From Ziziphus jujuba (taxonomy: Eukaryota > Streptophyta > Magnoliopsida > Rosales > Rhamnaceae), in the NCBI RefSeq assembly GCF_031755915.1, contig NC_083388.1, positions 5,277,501 through 5,341,500 of the forward strand: a stretch of DNA of 64,000 nucleotides, read 5' to 3'. A program made the position numbers and the translations under genes. The notes under the pieces were generated by a model, which saw only the letters and a list, made by a program, of their open reading frames with translations, did no database searches and had not been told where the DNA came from. Below, piece by piece: positions 1 to 11,165 of the stretch (position 1 is the first letter of the stretch; each line of letters opens with the position of its first letter).

Positions 1-4
1 CTTC

Positions 5-12
5 TATAAATA
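5..12 (+). promoter_or_regulatory. Candidate TATA box upstream of the truncated kinase
   Basis: A TATAAATA motif lies about 157 bp before the first ATG of the kinase fragment, followed by G/T-rich sequence that reads like a plant 5' leader. The sequence just before that ATG does not encode the residues that precede this point in LRR receptor kinases, so the fragment may have acquired a foreign promoter. The window begins here, so nothing upstream can be checked. Confidence 0.35.
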
Positions 13-168
13 GGTGATGATGTATGAGTTAGGTGTTATGTCCAAAAGCAATAGAAAAAAGAGAGAGTGCTTATGTGTGAGTGTGAGTGTGTGTCCTTTG
101 AGTGAGAAGAGTGTGAAAAGGTGTTTTGTGTCCTAGTGTAAGTCAAAAATCAATCCTCTGTCTCCAAC

Positions 169-1084
169 ATGGAAGGGGGAAGCTTAGCAAATATATTGAG
201 TGATGATGTAAAGGCAAAGGAGTTGGAATGGACTATCAGAGTCAATGTCGTCAAAGGTTTAGCCAATGCCATATCCTATATGCACCACGAGTGCACTCCT
301 CCTGTAATTCACAGAGACATATCAAGCAAGAATGTTTTGATGGATTCCGAATATGAAGCTCATATTTCCGACTTTGGTTCAGCTAGAACTTTTGATCCTG
401 AGACATCAAATTGGTCTTCATTTGCTGGAACTTTTGGATACTCAGCCCCAGGTAAGCCTTTCATCAAATTAAAGTGACTTTCATTTAGTTTTTTTACTCA
501 AAATCATTTCAGATTTGACTTTTCTTCTTTGTCAGCATATTTCTGCTTTAAACAAAACAAGTCTTCGCATCTTAACCCAGAAAATGTATGAATGAAAGAA
601 ATAAAGTTAATTTATTGATTCGAATGGAAAAAAAAAAAAAATATATTTCAACTGTTTGAAAATATTAACTCAAAGGCATATTGGTTTCTTTGAAGAGCTT
701 GCATATACAATGGAAGTAAATGAGAAGTGCGACGTGTACAGCTTTGGTGTTGTAGCATTGGAAGTGATCATGGGAAAGCATCCGGGAGATCTCATCTCTT
801 CTCTATCAGAATCATCATCGTCATCATTATCATCATCAAGAGCTGATCAAATTCTATTGAAGGATATATTGGATGAACGTCTTTCACCTCCAAGGAATCA
901 AGTATCAGACCAAGTGGTCTCCATTGCAGAGCTAATATTTGCCTGCTTAAATCCTAGTCCACAGTCTCGGCCAACTATGAAACAACTATCTCAAAAGCTA
1001 TCAACTTCAAAGTCATCACTGTCAGAGCCTCTTCCTATGATTACGATGAAGCAACTTCTTGATCTCCCAACTTATACATCCTGA
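169..1084 (+). pseudogene. Truncated MIK2-type LRR receptor kinase, kinase C-lobe only
   Basis: Two exons, 169-451 and 696-1084, join through a GT-AG intron at the phase expected for this family: the intron splits the Glu codon of the APE motif. The predicted product is 223 residues. It begins inside the kinase domain with MEGGSLANIL and holds HRDISSKN (catalytic loop), SDFGSAR (metal-binding DFG), GTFGYSAPE and [12 protein letters not shown]. These match the subfamily XII/XI-like kinases annotated as MDIS1-interacting receptor-like kinase 2. LRRs, membrane segment, glycine loop, VAIK lysine and alpha-C glutamate are all missing, so catalysis is not expected. The reading frame is nevertheless open across both exons and ends at a TGA at 1082-1084. 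It could be a pseudogene or a short expressed pseudokinase. The intron and everything downstream are duplicated at 5183-7275. Confidence 0.7.
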
Positions 1085-2583
1085 TGATGCAGCCGCAAAA
1101 TCCCTCCTTGTTTCATGTTGTGTCTTTGCATTTTCTTTCACTACTCTGTCCTTGTGTTGCTTGACTCTTTTTATTATTATTATTATTTTATTATTTTCTT
1201 GCTTAAAAGGACAGCCATAGTGCAGATCTTTGGACTTGGTCACGTCTTAGTGAGTCTAAGGGATTTGGTTATCGGTCTTGTAGCTTCTTTAATGGTGAAA
1301 ATGAAATAAAATGATGTGAAATTCTATGTAATCTTTAAAAATCATGTCTTTTTTTTTTTTCCTTCCTCTAGATGTTCTTTCTGAATTAATGTATAAATTC
1401 AGAGCCATTTTCATGTACTAATAGAAGCCAAAGAAATATTCGCAGCCATACAGTTCCATTCCAGTTTAAGTTGACAATTTTTCCTTGAAACCATTGTTAT
1501 ATACAGGACACTAGTTTATGCTTTTGTGGACCATAATCTGTCAAGAAACTAGCACCTTAATCTGTTTTTGTGCTATGTGGAAAACTCATTCCCCGTCAGA
1601 TCACTAGAGAACTCTCTCAACGAGATATTCTTTTGTGTTGTAAAAAATAGAATAAAATAAAGTAAAAGAAAATTTTTTTAAATTTTAAAAAAGAGACAGT
1701 GCTACTACAATAATGAACTTTATCATTTGTAAGATCTGATTTACTTATTGGCAATCAACCATTATTTTAAAATAAAAAAATAAAAATTAAAGTAGTGTTT
1801 TTTTTATTATTTTTTTTTTAATAGTACTTGTGGAGGAGCTGCATCGATGATTCGATGTTGATGAAGAGAGTTGGGCCATGGTTCCAAGATCTTGTGAACG
1901 TTGTTGAGAAGAAAGAGTGAGAAAGAGCCCTGTTTGTGATTTTTGTTGATGAAGTAGTTAGTGGTGTGAATAAGCATATATTTACTTTTCCATATATAAA
2001 TATATAGAGACAGATAGGTAGGAGATCATCATACAAAACACTGCGTATGCAGGTGCTTCACCTTATATATATATATATATATATATCCTTAAATTCACCC
2101 ATTATTATCTGTTCTAATTAATAGTAACACTTCCACACACAAATGAGACCTTATGACAAAATTAGCCAGTGTACAAGTTTGTGAAAGAAATATCAAGAAA
2201 TATAAAGTTCTCAAACTTTACAGTGCAATCAATGTACGTACCTAATAATGCTAAGCACCTAGCTCCTAGACCAACTATTCTATAGTGTAAGCATCCTTAT
2301 TAATCAATATACGTCACCCCCCAAAAAAAACAAATAGGGAACACATATAATTAATGACACCAAAAGCATCCACATGAGGTTTTATTCAATCATAATCTTT
2401 ATGTATTTATATATATATATATATATATATAATAAAATCCTAATCTTTATGTATATATATATATATATATATGCATTATAGCTAGCTAGTAGCTGCTAAG
2501 TAATTGTATGGGTCTTCTGTGGAGAAGAAAGGTTGTCAACTTCCCAGCTTGTAATTTAGTCAAAGAATTGAGAATAGGAGTGT
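406..2583. repeat. Segmental duplication, copy A (partner about 5183-7275)
   Basis: Starting inside the kinase activation segment, this stretch aligns by eye with 5183-7275. Shared blocks include the kinase intron and last exon, the 3' flank with TTATTATTATTATT, the block around 1830-2320, and the last 70-80 bp of the STOP1-like coding sequence at about 2505-2583. Copies differ by many substitutions and small indels, so the duplication is not recent. Copy A breaks off at about 2583, where the STOP1-like sequence stops matching and gives way to an unrelated sequence containing CCAGCTGGTAA repeats. Confidence 0.85.
2505..2583 (-). pseudogene. Duplicated 3' tail of the STOP1-like zinc-finger gene
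   Basis: This matches about 7198-7275, the last roughly 25 codons of the intact minus-strand STOP1-like gene (for example AATTTAGTCAAAGAATTGAG is shared). Only the C-terminal tail was copied; no zinc finger is present. It is a passive passenger of the segmental duplication. Confidence 0.75.
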
Positions 2584-3719
2584 GGTGACTAAAGTTACCA
2601 GCTGGTAACCTTTCCAGCTGGTAATTTTAAAAGAATGTTTAACTTTTCTATTTTTTATTTTTTGTGTAATCCTATACTTTAAATAAAGTTATTGAATGCA
2701 TTTTTTTAATTATTTGTCAATTTGTAAGGTGAAAAACAGATTTACAGAAAGGTACAAAGCATGCCCTTCTTATTTTGAAAATAGACAATGATTCTATGAG
2801 GTTCCTTTTTGGAAATATTTTTCAAAGATAGACTTAATTAAAAATATAAAAATTTATAAATTAAATAAATTTCTTTTAAGGAAGTAAAGAGATATAATAC
2901 ATTTTTATTAAAAATTAAGTTTTCGAACCCATTTTAAATCAATCTTATTATATGGCATGATCGCCAATTGGTGTTTATTTTAGGCGCACAAACATAATGG
3001 TCATGTGATTAAATAATCTAATACATTTCAATTAAAATGATAAATGGTATCTCAATATTGGGTGGCGGATCCTTAATTTTTCCTCTCAGGGGCACCATTA
3101 TATGGAAAACTTAATTAATTATTTTAAATTTATGGTCTGAAGAAAAACAAACATATCAGAGTATACAATTTTTTTTTTTTTCTATATTGCAAACCAATTA
3201 GAATACTATACCCAAAAAAAAAAAAAAACTAATTAGAATACTTTCTAATTAATTTTTTTCTTCTAATTGTCTATAAAATCATTTTTATTAAAAAAGAAAA
3301 AGAAAAGCAATAAAATTTTGATTTAGTGAATTTTTATTAAAAAAAATCATTATAAATAAGCAATTAAAACTAGGACAAAAAATTGCAGCTTAACTTGTTT
3401 ATAATTAAAACAAAAAACAATAAAGATAAGTAAATATGAAATATAAGAACTTTTTTAAAATGATAAAGCTGAAGAAGTGGCTACCAGAGTCATAAAAAAT
3501 GGTGGATGTATCTGAATCTCTTGAAGTGGGCATGACGACGTTCAGTTTGAAAAGAGTCATATACACCATAGTAATTCATCCTGATGGGGTTTGGGTTCAG
3601 AGAATTAAAAGTGTAGTTGTGAGAGTGCTTGGCTTTTGAATATATCTAAATGGTTATTATTATTATTATCATATACGATTGCTTTGGCTTCCTTTTTTCT
3701 TTTTTTCTTTTTTGGTACT
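2584..3719. other. Intergenic AT-rich DNA
   Basis: I see no gene here. There are A/T runs, and at 3196-3242 a 12-bp direct repeat (AATTAGAATACT) flanks a 23-bp A-rich insert. The stretch from about 3480 to 3600 has higher GC but no coding match I recognise. Confidence 0.6.
3196..3242 (+). mobile_element. A-rich micro-insertion with 12-bp target duplication
   Basis: AATTAGAATACT occurs at 3196-3207 and 3231-3242, flanking a 23-bp insert made of ATACCC, a run of 15 A and CT. This is the structure expected of an extremely 5'-truncated LINE-mediated insertion: target-site duplication, a few 3'-end bases, poly(A), target-site duplication. Confidence 0.5.
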
Positions 3720-5795
3720 ATTGTCCAATTAATCAGTGTATTCGTTGCAAACCTGACCAAGCTAACCATATTATGGATTTGTGAAAACCAAATCACTGTA
3801 TCCATCCCTCACAAAAGTGGACAGCTTAAATATCTTGGACAACATTCTACGTTTGATACCGATCTCACGGGCTCAAATCTCTGATCCATTGGAAACTTGA
3901 GCAGTTTAACCATTTTGAAATTTTTTTACAAGTCATTTTGGTGGACCATCAATAAAACGGGACAGATCAAATCTCTTAGCTGAACTTAGGTATCAACCAT
4001 CTCAGTGGCTCAATCCCCCATCCAGAGGATTCATGAGCAAGTTAACCAATTTGGTACTTGGCAGAAACAATATCGTTGGATCTATTCCTCCAGAGATTGG
4101 ACTATTGAAAGCTCTTACAAAGCTTCACAATTCCGAAGTCCATTGGAAACATGAGCAGTTTAACCATCTTAATCGTTGCTCTTCAACAAAATAAGTGGAT
4201 CCATCCCTAGAGAAACAGAACAGCTTATGTCTCTTACCAAACTTTACTTGCAGCACAACCATTGAATTGGCTTATTCCCTCAATTCATTGCAAACTCTGA
4301 GAAAGCTAATGTAGTTTGAAGCATCTCAAAACTACTTCAAATGTTCCATTCCAAAAAGCATGAAAAACTGCAGCACCTTAATTGCAGTTTCTCTTGATGG
4401 TAATCAACTAACAGGAGATATATCAAAGATTCTGGAATATATCCCAACTTGGAGAAAATGGTGTTGAGCAAAAAAATGTTTGTTAGTGAACTTACTAGTT
4501 TGAAGCATCTCAAAACTACTTCAAATGTTCCATTCCAAAAAGCATGAAAAACTGCAGCACCTTAATTGCAGTTTCTCTTGATGGTAATCAACTAACAGGA
4601 GATATATCAAAAGATTCTGGAATATATCCCAACTTGGAGAAAATGGTGTTGAGCAAAAAAATGTTTGTTAGTGAACTTACTGGAAATTGGGGACAATGTA
4701 CTTAAACTTAGTATGTTGATCATCTCCAATAACACAGTTTCTGGTCTAACACTACCTGAACTAGGACAATTGAAGTTGTTATACAATCTCCAGCTCCATA
4801 ATAGGAATTAGAATCATTCCTTTTCAGATTGGAATTTTTTACTCTCTTCAAGATCTCAATTTGAGTCAGAATTCCCTTATTGGAGAGTTGCATATAGAGC
4901 TTAAAAATTTGCAAGCGTTGGAAACAGTCAAAATTTCCCACAACAAGCTCTCTGGCTCAATACCATCGTCGGTCTCTGAGATGAGAAGCTTTGAATTCTG
5001 TTGATGTTATCTTACAGTGAATTAGAAGGTCCTCTCCCCAGCATCAACGCATTCATTAATGCTCCAGCAACATCATTGCAGAATAATAAAGGGTTAGGCG
5101 GTGGGAAGTGGGAACAACTCTAGCTTGAAGCCTTGTCCCATACCTAAAGTAAGAAACAACAGAGTTACAATTTTAGGCAGCGAATTGGACTTCATTTGCT
5201 GTTGGATACTCAGCCCCAGGTAAGTCTTTCATCAACTTAAGTGGCTTCCATTTGCTGGAAACCTTTGGATACGCAAAATCATTTCAGATGTGATTTTTTT
5301 CTTCTTTGTCAGCATATTTCTGCTTTAAACAAAACCAGTCTTTGTGTTTTAACCCTGAAAATGCATGAATAAAAGAAATAAAGTTTAATTTGTTGATTCG
5401 AATGGGAAAAAGTTATTTCAACTGTTCGAAAATATTAACTCAAAGGCATATATGTTCCTTTGAAGAGCTTGCTTACACAATGGAAGTAAAAACACCACAT
5501 TGGAAGTGAGCATGGGAAAGCATCCCGGAGATCTCATCTCGTCTCTATCAGAATCATCATCGTCAACAGCTGGTCAAATTCTATTGAAGGATTTATTGGA
5601 TGAACGTCTTTCACCTCCAAGAAGGCAAGTATCAGACCAAGTGGTCTCCATTGCAGAGCTAACAATTTGCCTGCTTAAATCCTAGTCCGCAGTCTCGGCT
5701 AACTATGAAACAAGCTCCAAAACCATCACTATCAGAGCCTTTCCATATGATTACAATGAAGCAACTTCTCGATCTCCCAACGTATACATCGTGAT
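3720..5795 (+). pseudogene. Decayed LRR receptor-like kinase (MIK2 type) pseudogene
   Basis: Broken reading frames encode recognisable leucine-rich repeats in several frames, for example NNIVGSIPPEIGLLKALTKL near 4060-4130 and NQLTGDI near 4400. These are followed near 4900-5150 by the end-of-LRR region typical of MIK2-like proteins (HNKLSGSIPSSVSEM, then NNSSLKPCP). The sequence then jumps straight to the activation-segment GYSAP and a kinase intron and exon at 5200-5795. The membrane segment and N-lobe have therefore been deleted. Many stops and frameshifts are present, plus a 184-bp internal tandem duplication. The kinase part is paralogous to 411-1084. It cannot encode a receptor. Confidence 0.85.
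4312..4681 (+). repeat. 184-bp tandem duplication inside the LRR pseudogene
   Basis: Unit one is 4312-4495 and unit two 4496-4681, starting TAGTTTGAAGCATCTC. The copies are nearly identical; the second has one extra A in ATCAAAAGATTC, which shifts the frame between copies. The high identity indicates that the duplication is much younger than the pseudogenisation. Confidence 0.9.
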
Positions 5796-7275
5796 GACAC
5801 AGCTGCAAAACTCCTCCTTGTTTCATGTTGTGTCTTTGCAGTTTCTTTCACTACTCTGTCCTTGTGTTGCTTGCTTTACTTTTAACTCTTTCCTTTTTTA
5901 TTATTATTATTATTTTATTATTTTCTTGCTTAAAATGACGGCCGTATTGCAGATCTTTGGACTTGCTCATATCTTACTGAGTCTAAGGGATTTGGTTATT
6001 GGTTTTGTAGCATCTTTAATGGTGAAAATGATGTGAAATTCTATGTAATCTTTAAAAATCATGGTTTTTTTTCCTTCCTCTAGATTTTCTTTCTGAATTA
6101 ATGTATAAATTCAGAACCATTTTCATATATTAATAGAAGCCAAAGAAAAATTCGCAGCCATATAGGTCCATTCCAGTTTAAGTTAACAATTTTTCTTCGA
6201 AACCATTATTATATATAGGACGCTAGTTTGTGCTTTTGTGGACCATAATCTGTCATGAAACTAGCACCTTTTTAGGTTTTTGTGCTCTGTGGAAAACTCA
6301 TTCCCCGTCAGAAACACACATAATGAGGACACTTTCTCTCTCTCACAATCTCACTAGAGAACTCTCTCAACGAGATATTCTTTTGTGTTGTAAAACAAAA
6401 AAAAAAAAACAAAAAACGACAGTTCTACTACAATAATAAACTACAAAAAGGCAGGATATAAACATAAACTTCATTCATTTGTAAAATCTGATTCACTTAT
6501 TGGCAATCAACCATTATAAAAAATTAAATTAGTATTTTCTTTTTTTATAATACTTGTGGAGGATGAAGAGAGTTGGGCCATGGTTCCGAGTTCTTGTGCA
6601 GGTTGTTGAGAAGAAAGAGTGAGAAAGAGCCCTGTTTGTGATTTTTGTTGATGAAGAAGTTGGTGGTGTGAATAAGAATATATTAACTTTTCCATATATA
6701 AATATATATAGAGAGAGAGAGACAGGAGATCATCATACAAAACACTGCGTATGCAGGTGCTTCATCTTATATATATATATATATATATCCTTCAATTCAC
6801 CCATTAGTATTTGTTCTAATTAATAGTAACACTTCTACACAAATGAGATCTTATAACAACATTAGCCAGTGTCCAAGTTTGTGAAAAAAGATCAAGAAAT
6901 ATAAAGTTCTCAAACTTTACAATGCAATCATCAAGAAATATAAAGTTCTCAAACTTTACAATGCAATCAATGTACGTACCTAATAATGCTAAGCACCTAG
7001 CTCCTAGACCAACTATTCTATAGTGTAAGCATTCTTATTAATATACATCACAGGGCAAAAAAAAAAAAAAAAAGGTAGGGAACACATATAATTAATGACC
7101 CCAAAAGCATCTACCATGAGGATTTTATTCAATCATAATCTATATGTTTATATATATGCATTACCTATAGCTAGTTAGTAGCTACTATGAAATTGTCTGG
7201 GTCTTCTGTGATGAAGAAAGGCTGTCAACTTTCCCAGCTGGTAATTTAGTCAAAGAATTGAGAATAGGAGTGTGA
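5183..7275. repeat. Segmental duplication, copy B (partner about 406-2583)
   Basis: This contains the kinase intron and final exon remnant, their 3' flank, the block with ATATATATATAT and CACCCATTA near 6770-6800, and the 3' end of the intact STOP1-like gene. Because the complete STOP1-like gene lies here, copy B is more likely the ancestral location and copy A the derived one. A local 39-bp tandem duplication (6891-6968) is present only in this copy. Confidence 0.85.
6891..6968. repeat. 39-bp tandem duplication
   Basis: ATCAAGAAATATAAAGTTCT and the following bases are repeated immediately, starting at 6891 and 6930. Copy A of the segmental duplication has only one unit (near 2190), so this arose after the segmental duplication. 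Confidence 0.85.
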
Positions 7276-8462
7276 CCAGTGAACAAAGCAACATGACCCA
7301 TAAGCTTATCTTTCCTTGAAAAAGTGGTCCCGCAGGAACATTGCCATTTCACATCTCCACAGTGCTTCTCATGAGTCCTCAAATCAGAAAGCACAGAGAA
7401 CTGCTTCCTATTGCACCTCTTGCACATATACATCTTTGGACAGTGGCTTCTCTTGTAGTGATTCTTCACACATATCATGGATTTCAATGGCTGGAATTTT
7501 GCATGCCTTTTATTCCACCTACACCCTTCTTGTGGACATGAGTATTTCCTTGGCAATTTATTCACACCAAAATCCTCCTCCTCATTATTGCTATTCATCC
7601 CCACTGCATTTTTCATCGGATTACTTAAAGCTGCGCTTGTTTTGTATTCATCACCATGAGCTCTCATATGCATTCTCAAATTTGCATCCCTTTTAAAACC
7701 TTTCCCACACACTTGGCAATAGTGTGTGTACTTAGCCAATAAATCAGCAGCATCCAATTCAATGATATCATAATTCAAACCTTCTTTACCATCTCCTTCT
7801 ACTTGATGATGATCATCATGAGGAATTGCTTTCCCTTCCACCCTATTGGCATTGTTTCCATGGCTGAAACTCCTGTTGTCTTCCTTCATATTATTACAAG
7901 CATTAGGAGTAGTACCACTGCCATAGTTTCCACCAAACCATTCAAGCGTTTCGCCACAGTAAACTCCCTGTCCGCTTTCTTGTCCAATATTTGGTTGTGA
8001 AACTTTGTCACGCTGCTGCTGCTGCTGATGATGATGATTATGGTGAAGTAGTTGATCTTGTGCGTTCGTTGAGGTTCCAGAAAACGAGCCAAGAGACATT
8101 TGCTGGCAAGTGAAAATCATGGACGAAGCGGTGACGATGAGTTCTTGGATGACATTGCTCATGCTAGCAATGGCTATGGATGTTGATTCAGGGTGGGTTT
8201 GATCTGGAGAAAGAAGGATGCTTACCAGGGATTGAATTTGGTGAACTTTTTCTTTGAGAGCCGAGAAGCTGTAATAGAGAGAGGCTGCAGATTGAGTTTC
8301 TGTCCCACCAGCTGCTGATGATGATGGGTTTGCTTGCAATGAAGAAGATGAAACACCATGATGATGATCTTCTGTCATGGAATAGATGATTTGCTGCTGG
8401 CCTCCTTGTGATACATTAGGGTAATTACAAGGAGGAGTATTACTTGACCCTGAGATTATCAT
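7185..8462 (-). CDS. STOP1-like C2H2 zinc-finger transcription factor
   Basis: A single-exon gene of 425 residues. The N-terminal part is Ser/Gln/His-rich and low-complexity, with a His-Gln run near residues 140-150. A predicted helical stretch ([19 protein letters not shown]) lies near residues 65-85. The zinc fingers occupy roughly residues 245-405: a classical finger [21 protein letters not shown], then the unusual fingers characteristic of SENSITIVE TO PROTON RHIZOTOXICITY proteins ([41 protein letters not shown] and [16 protein letters not shown]). In Arabidopsis, STOP1 and STOP2 are nuclear activators of acid- and aluminium-tolerance genes; a similar role here is inferred from family membership. 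The length lies between Arabidopsis STOP2 and STOP1. The first ATG of the open frame is used. Whether it is closer to STOP1 or STOP2 needs a tree. Confidence 0.92.
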   Translation of the reverse strand: MIISGSSNTPPCNYPNVSQGGQQQIIYSMTEDHHHGVSSSSLQANPSSSAAGGTETQSAASLYYSFSALKEKVHQIQSLVSILLSPDQTHPESTSIAIASMSNVIQELIVTASSMIFTCQQMSLGSFSGTSTNAQDQLLHHNHHHQQQQQRDKVSQPNIGQESGQGVYCGETLEWFGGNYGSGTTPNACNNMKEDNRSFSHGNNANRVEGKAIPHDDHHQVEGDGKEGLNYDIIELDAADLLAKYTHYCQVCGKGFKRDANLRMHMRAHGDEYKTSAALSNPMKNAVGMNSNNEEEDFGVNKLPRKYSCPQEGCRWNKRHAKFQPLKSMICVKNHYKRSHCPKMYMCKRCNRKQFSVLSDLRTHEKHCGDVKWQCSCGTTFSRKDKLMGHVALFTGHTPILNSLTKLPAGKVDSLSSSQKTQTIS

Positions 8463-10696
8463 ATCTTGAAAAAAAGTCTTGTTTTTGCTTTCTGATCTCC
8501 TCCAAAGTTGGCTTTTCTGAAATGAATTTTTCTTCCTTAGATTTGCTTTTGAAAACAGCCTCCTCTAGAATATGCGGAATAAATAGGGAGAAAAAAATAA
8601 AAGTTTGAGATAAGAGAGAATGTAAGTCAACTTGGGAGCTCAGTTTCTACCCATCCCCAAGTGTGACCTTCCCCATATCATACTAATCTTACATTTGGAA
8701 AATAACAAAGAAATAGTGTAAGGCTATTATATTTTACTTGTAGGGATAATTTGCTAGTATATTACACTTACATGTTGGACACTAAAGATTTTTTGTAGGT
8801 CCAGCAAGTTTGAAACAAAGAAAAAGGGTTTTTTAAGTAGTCCAAATTGTTTTAAGGTTTAGCAATTGATATTTTGCGCGAGTTGAAATTTTCAAAAAGA
8901 GTGAATTGATTGTTACTTCTTAGGCTTGAATAACATCCCTTTCGTGCTGACATACAATCAACCAAAGAGCTAGATATGGTTAGGGCTTTGGCCAATTTCA
9001 ATTGACCAAAATCTATGTTAATTTCTGTTGCAGCACAAGTTGACCTGACGTGCATGATTTTATTTGTTAGGAGGATTGAATTTTCCAGGCATGAAAAACA
9101 ATTTTGCATTAAATAAATACATTTGTTATAATATTATGAATTTATAGATAGAGAGAAAGTTGCTCTGTTGAGAACATAGTTTTCAATATAAAATGAATAT
9201 TTAATAACATATTAAATATTAAGTATCGGCTTTAATTGATAAGTTAATAATAAAATTCTAATGGAAAAAATAACAACTTCTTTATTATTTGTCATTTGTC
9301 ATGTTACTACGAGTCTAACATAAAATAAAAATTATATTCTCATTAGATTAAAATTCTCTCTCTCTCTCTCTCTTTATATATATTTATATATATATATATA
9401 TAGTTATATTTAAATATTATTTTATTAGATTTTAAATTATTTTAAACATTGAAATTTAAAAATTAATTTATAGTATAATATGAATTTGATGATATATTAA
9501 AATTTTATTTAAAAAATACTCTAGAAATTATATAAACTATAAATACATTTTTAAACTTTGCTTTTAAAAAGATTTGAAGCAACTTAATAATTGATAAATG
9601 AAGTTCCTTTTGTCCAAAAAATAATAATAATAAATAAAAGAAGCTAAAAAAAGTGGTTATATATATAAGCTGCATTATTTCATGCCTACTTCATGATGTT
9701 CTCCGCTTGCTTATTTTTAATTAAGCGGCGTCCAAAACTCACCCACACTAGCGGTTATATAGTGAGAGACGCTTGTGGAGGCATTATATGGGCAGGTTCG
9801 CAGACAATAAACAGTCCAGAGAGGAGAAGGATATATATTGTTAATTTTTTAATTAATTAATTAAATCTATTACATATATAAATAAAATGCTTCCCCACTT
9901 GGCAACATTTATTGAAACATGCCGTAACTAGATTCTTAATTTTCAATCATAATCCTCAAGCAAGTAACCTTGCATTGAGAGAACATCATTATTATTATAA
10001 AATTGGCGACTTGTCGAGAAACATATATATTACCTATTTCTTTATGAACCCAGATTCTTCCTCGAGCAAAGATCAACCTCTTTTCCCTCAAAATATATAT
10101 ATATATATATATATATGTATACAAAGGAAAGGTTTTAGTTGAGGATAACTTAATTTTTTTAAAATCAGGTTTTAAATTTTGATTTTTGATATTTTGCAAT
10201 TCAACTATGTTTTATCATTTTTTTTTTAATCTAAATAATAGAATTAAAGATCAAGATTTAAGATCTCAGAATAATTCATATATAAAAATACATGGTTAAT
10301 AAGTTACCAAAGTAAAAAAATTATTAAACAATGAACGCCATTTGGTTAGTAAATATTTATAGTTAGAATTTTTTAAATATAAAAATATATTTATAATTAG
10401 CATACTCATAAAGATCTAGTGAGTCCATATATAAAAATACATGGTCAATAAGTTACAGAGTAAGGAATTATTAAATAATGAATGCCATTTATTAGTAAAT
10501 ATTTATAGTTAGCATATTCATGGAGGTTTGGTGAGTCCATATAGACCTGTTTAAATTAAAGCATGCATGCTAACATTGCACGATTTAGATCTGCTTATGG
10601 GGCTTCATTAATTATTTTATTTTGATAAACAATTAAAACTTATTTTTGTCTCCTAATTAAATTGTGCTATTAATTTATATATTAATAATGTTGAAG
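8463..10696. other. Intergenic region upstream of the STOP1-like gene
   Basis: The first 150-200 bp are probably the promoter and leader of the minus-strand STOP1-like gene. The rest is AT-rich with a CT run at about 9355-9372, AT microsatellites and an imperfect tandem duplication with a 149-bp offset (about 10277-10540). I see no gene. Confidence 0.6.
10277..10540. repeat. Imperfect tandem duplication, 149-bp offset
   Basis: CATATATAAAAATACATGG starts at 10277 and again at 10426, followed in both by AATAAGTTAC, ATTATTAAA, AATGCCATT-like and AGTAAATATTTATAGTTAG blocks with scattered changes. No coding content is seen. Confidence 0.75.
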
Positions 10697-10701
10697 AAAA
10701 C

Positions 10702-11105
10702 TATTAGAGTTAGTGACCCGAATTCTTGTTGACCCGACCCGAAAAGCTCGCGGTGCGACCCATTTTGGTGAAACTAATTTTGGAGAAAAATTTGGAGCTC
10801 TGTGGTGGAAGCGGAGATCTCGGGCCGATAGGCCCGAGATCGTAGCCCACCACTGAGCCCGATTGCGGTATGGACCTGTTCAATTTTAGGGTTTATTCTG
10901 TACTATATATATTTAGTTTTCGGCTGTAATTAGGGTTTTAAGGTATCGCACAATTCGGCTCACCTGTTGTACCAATCTTTCGATATTGGATTTGCTTCTC
11001 CCTGCCCGTGGTTTTTCCCGTCAAGGGTTTCCACGTTAATTGTGTGTTTGTTCTTCGCTTTCTTTGTTTCCGTTGCTATTTGTTTTTTCTCCCAATTCCG
11101 TAACA
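10702..11105 (+). repeat. 5' LTR of the Copia element
   Basis: 404 bp ending in CA. It contains a perfect 11-bp inverted repeat GATCTCGGGCC/GGCCCGAGATC around a GATA loop at 10816-10841 in the presumed U3, and a TATATATATTTAG motif at about 10904-10916 that probably serves as the TATA box. Its second base is A where the 3' LTR has G. Confidence 0.95.
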
Positions 11106-11107
11106 AG

Positions 11108-11119
11108 TGGTATCAGAGC
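11108..11119 (+). promoter_or_regulatory. Primer-binding site of the Copia element
   Basis: TGGTATCAGAGC begins two bases after the 5' LTR. This is the standard plant Copia primer site, complementary to the 3' end of initiator methionine tRNA. Confidence 0.95.
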
Positions 11120-11165
11120 CGCGTCGATCTATTTGGGAATTTTTTCTTTTCTTTTTCTTTCGATC

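Noticed and set aside
7316..7696. 126-codon plus-strand open frame over the STOP1-like gene
   Set aside because: It is antisense to the zinc-finger coding region and has no recognisable domain; the minus-strand frame is clearly the real one.
8852..9109. 85-codon minus-strand open frame upstream of the STOP1-like gene
   Set aside because: Balanced composition but no motif I can name, no splice context and no neighbours; not enough to call a gene.
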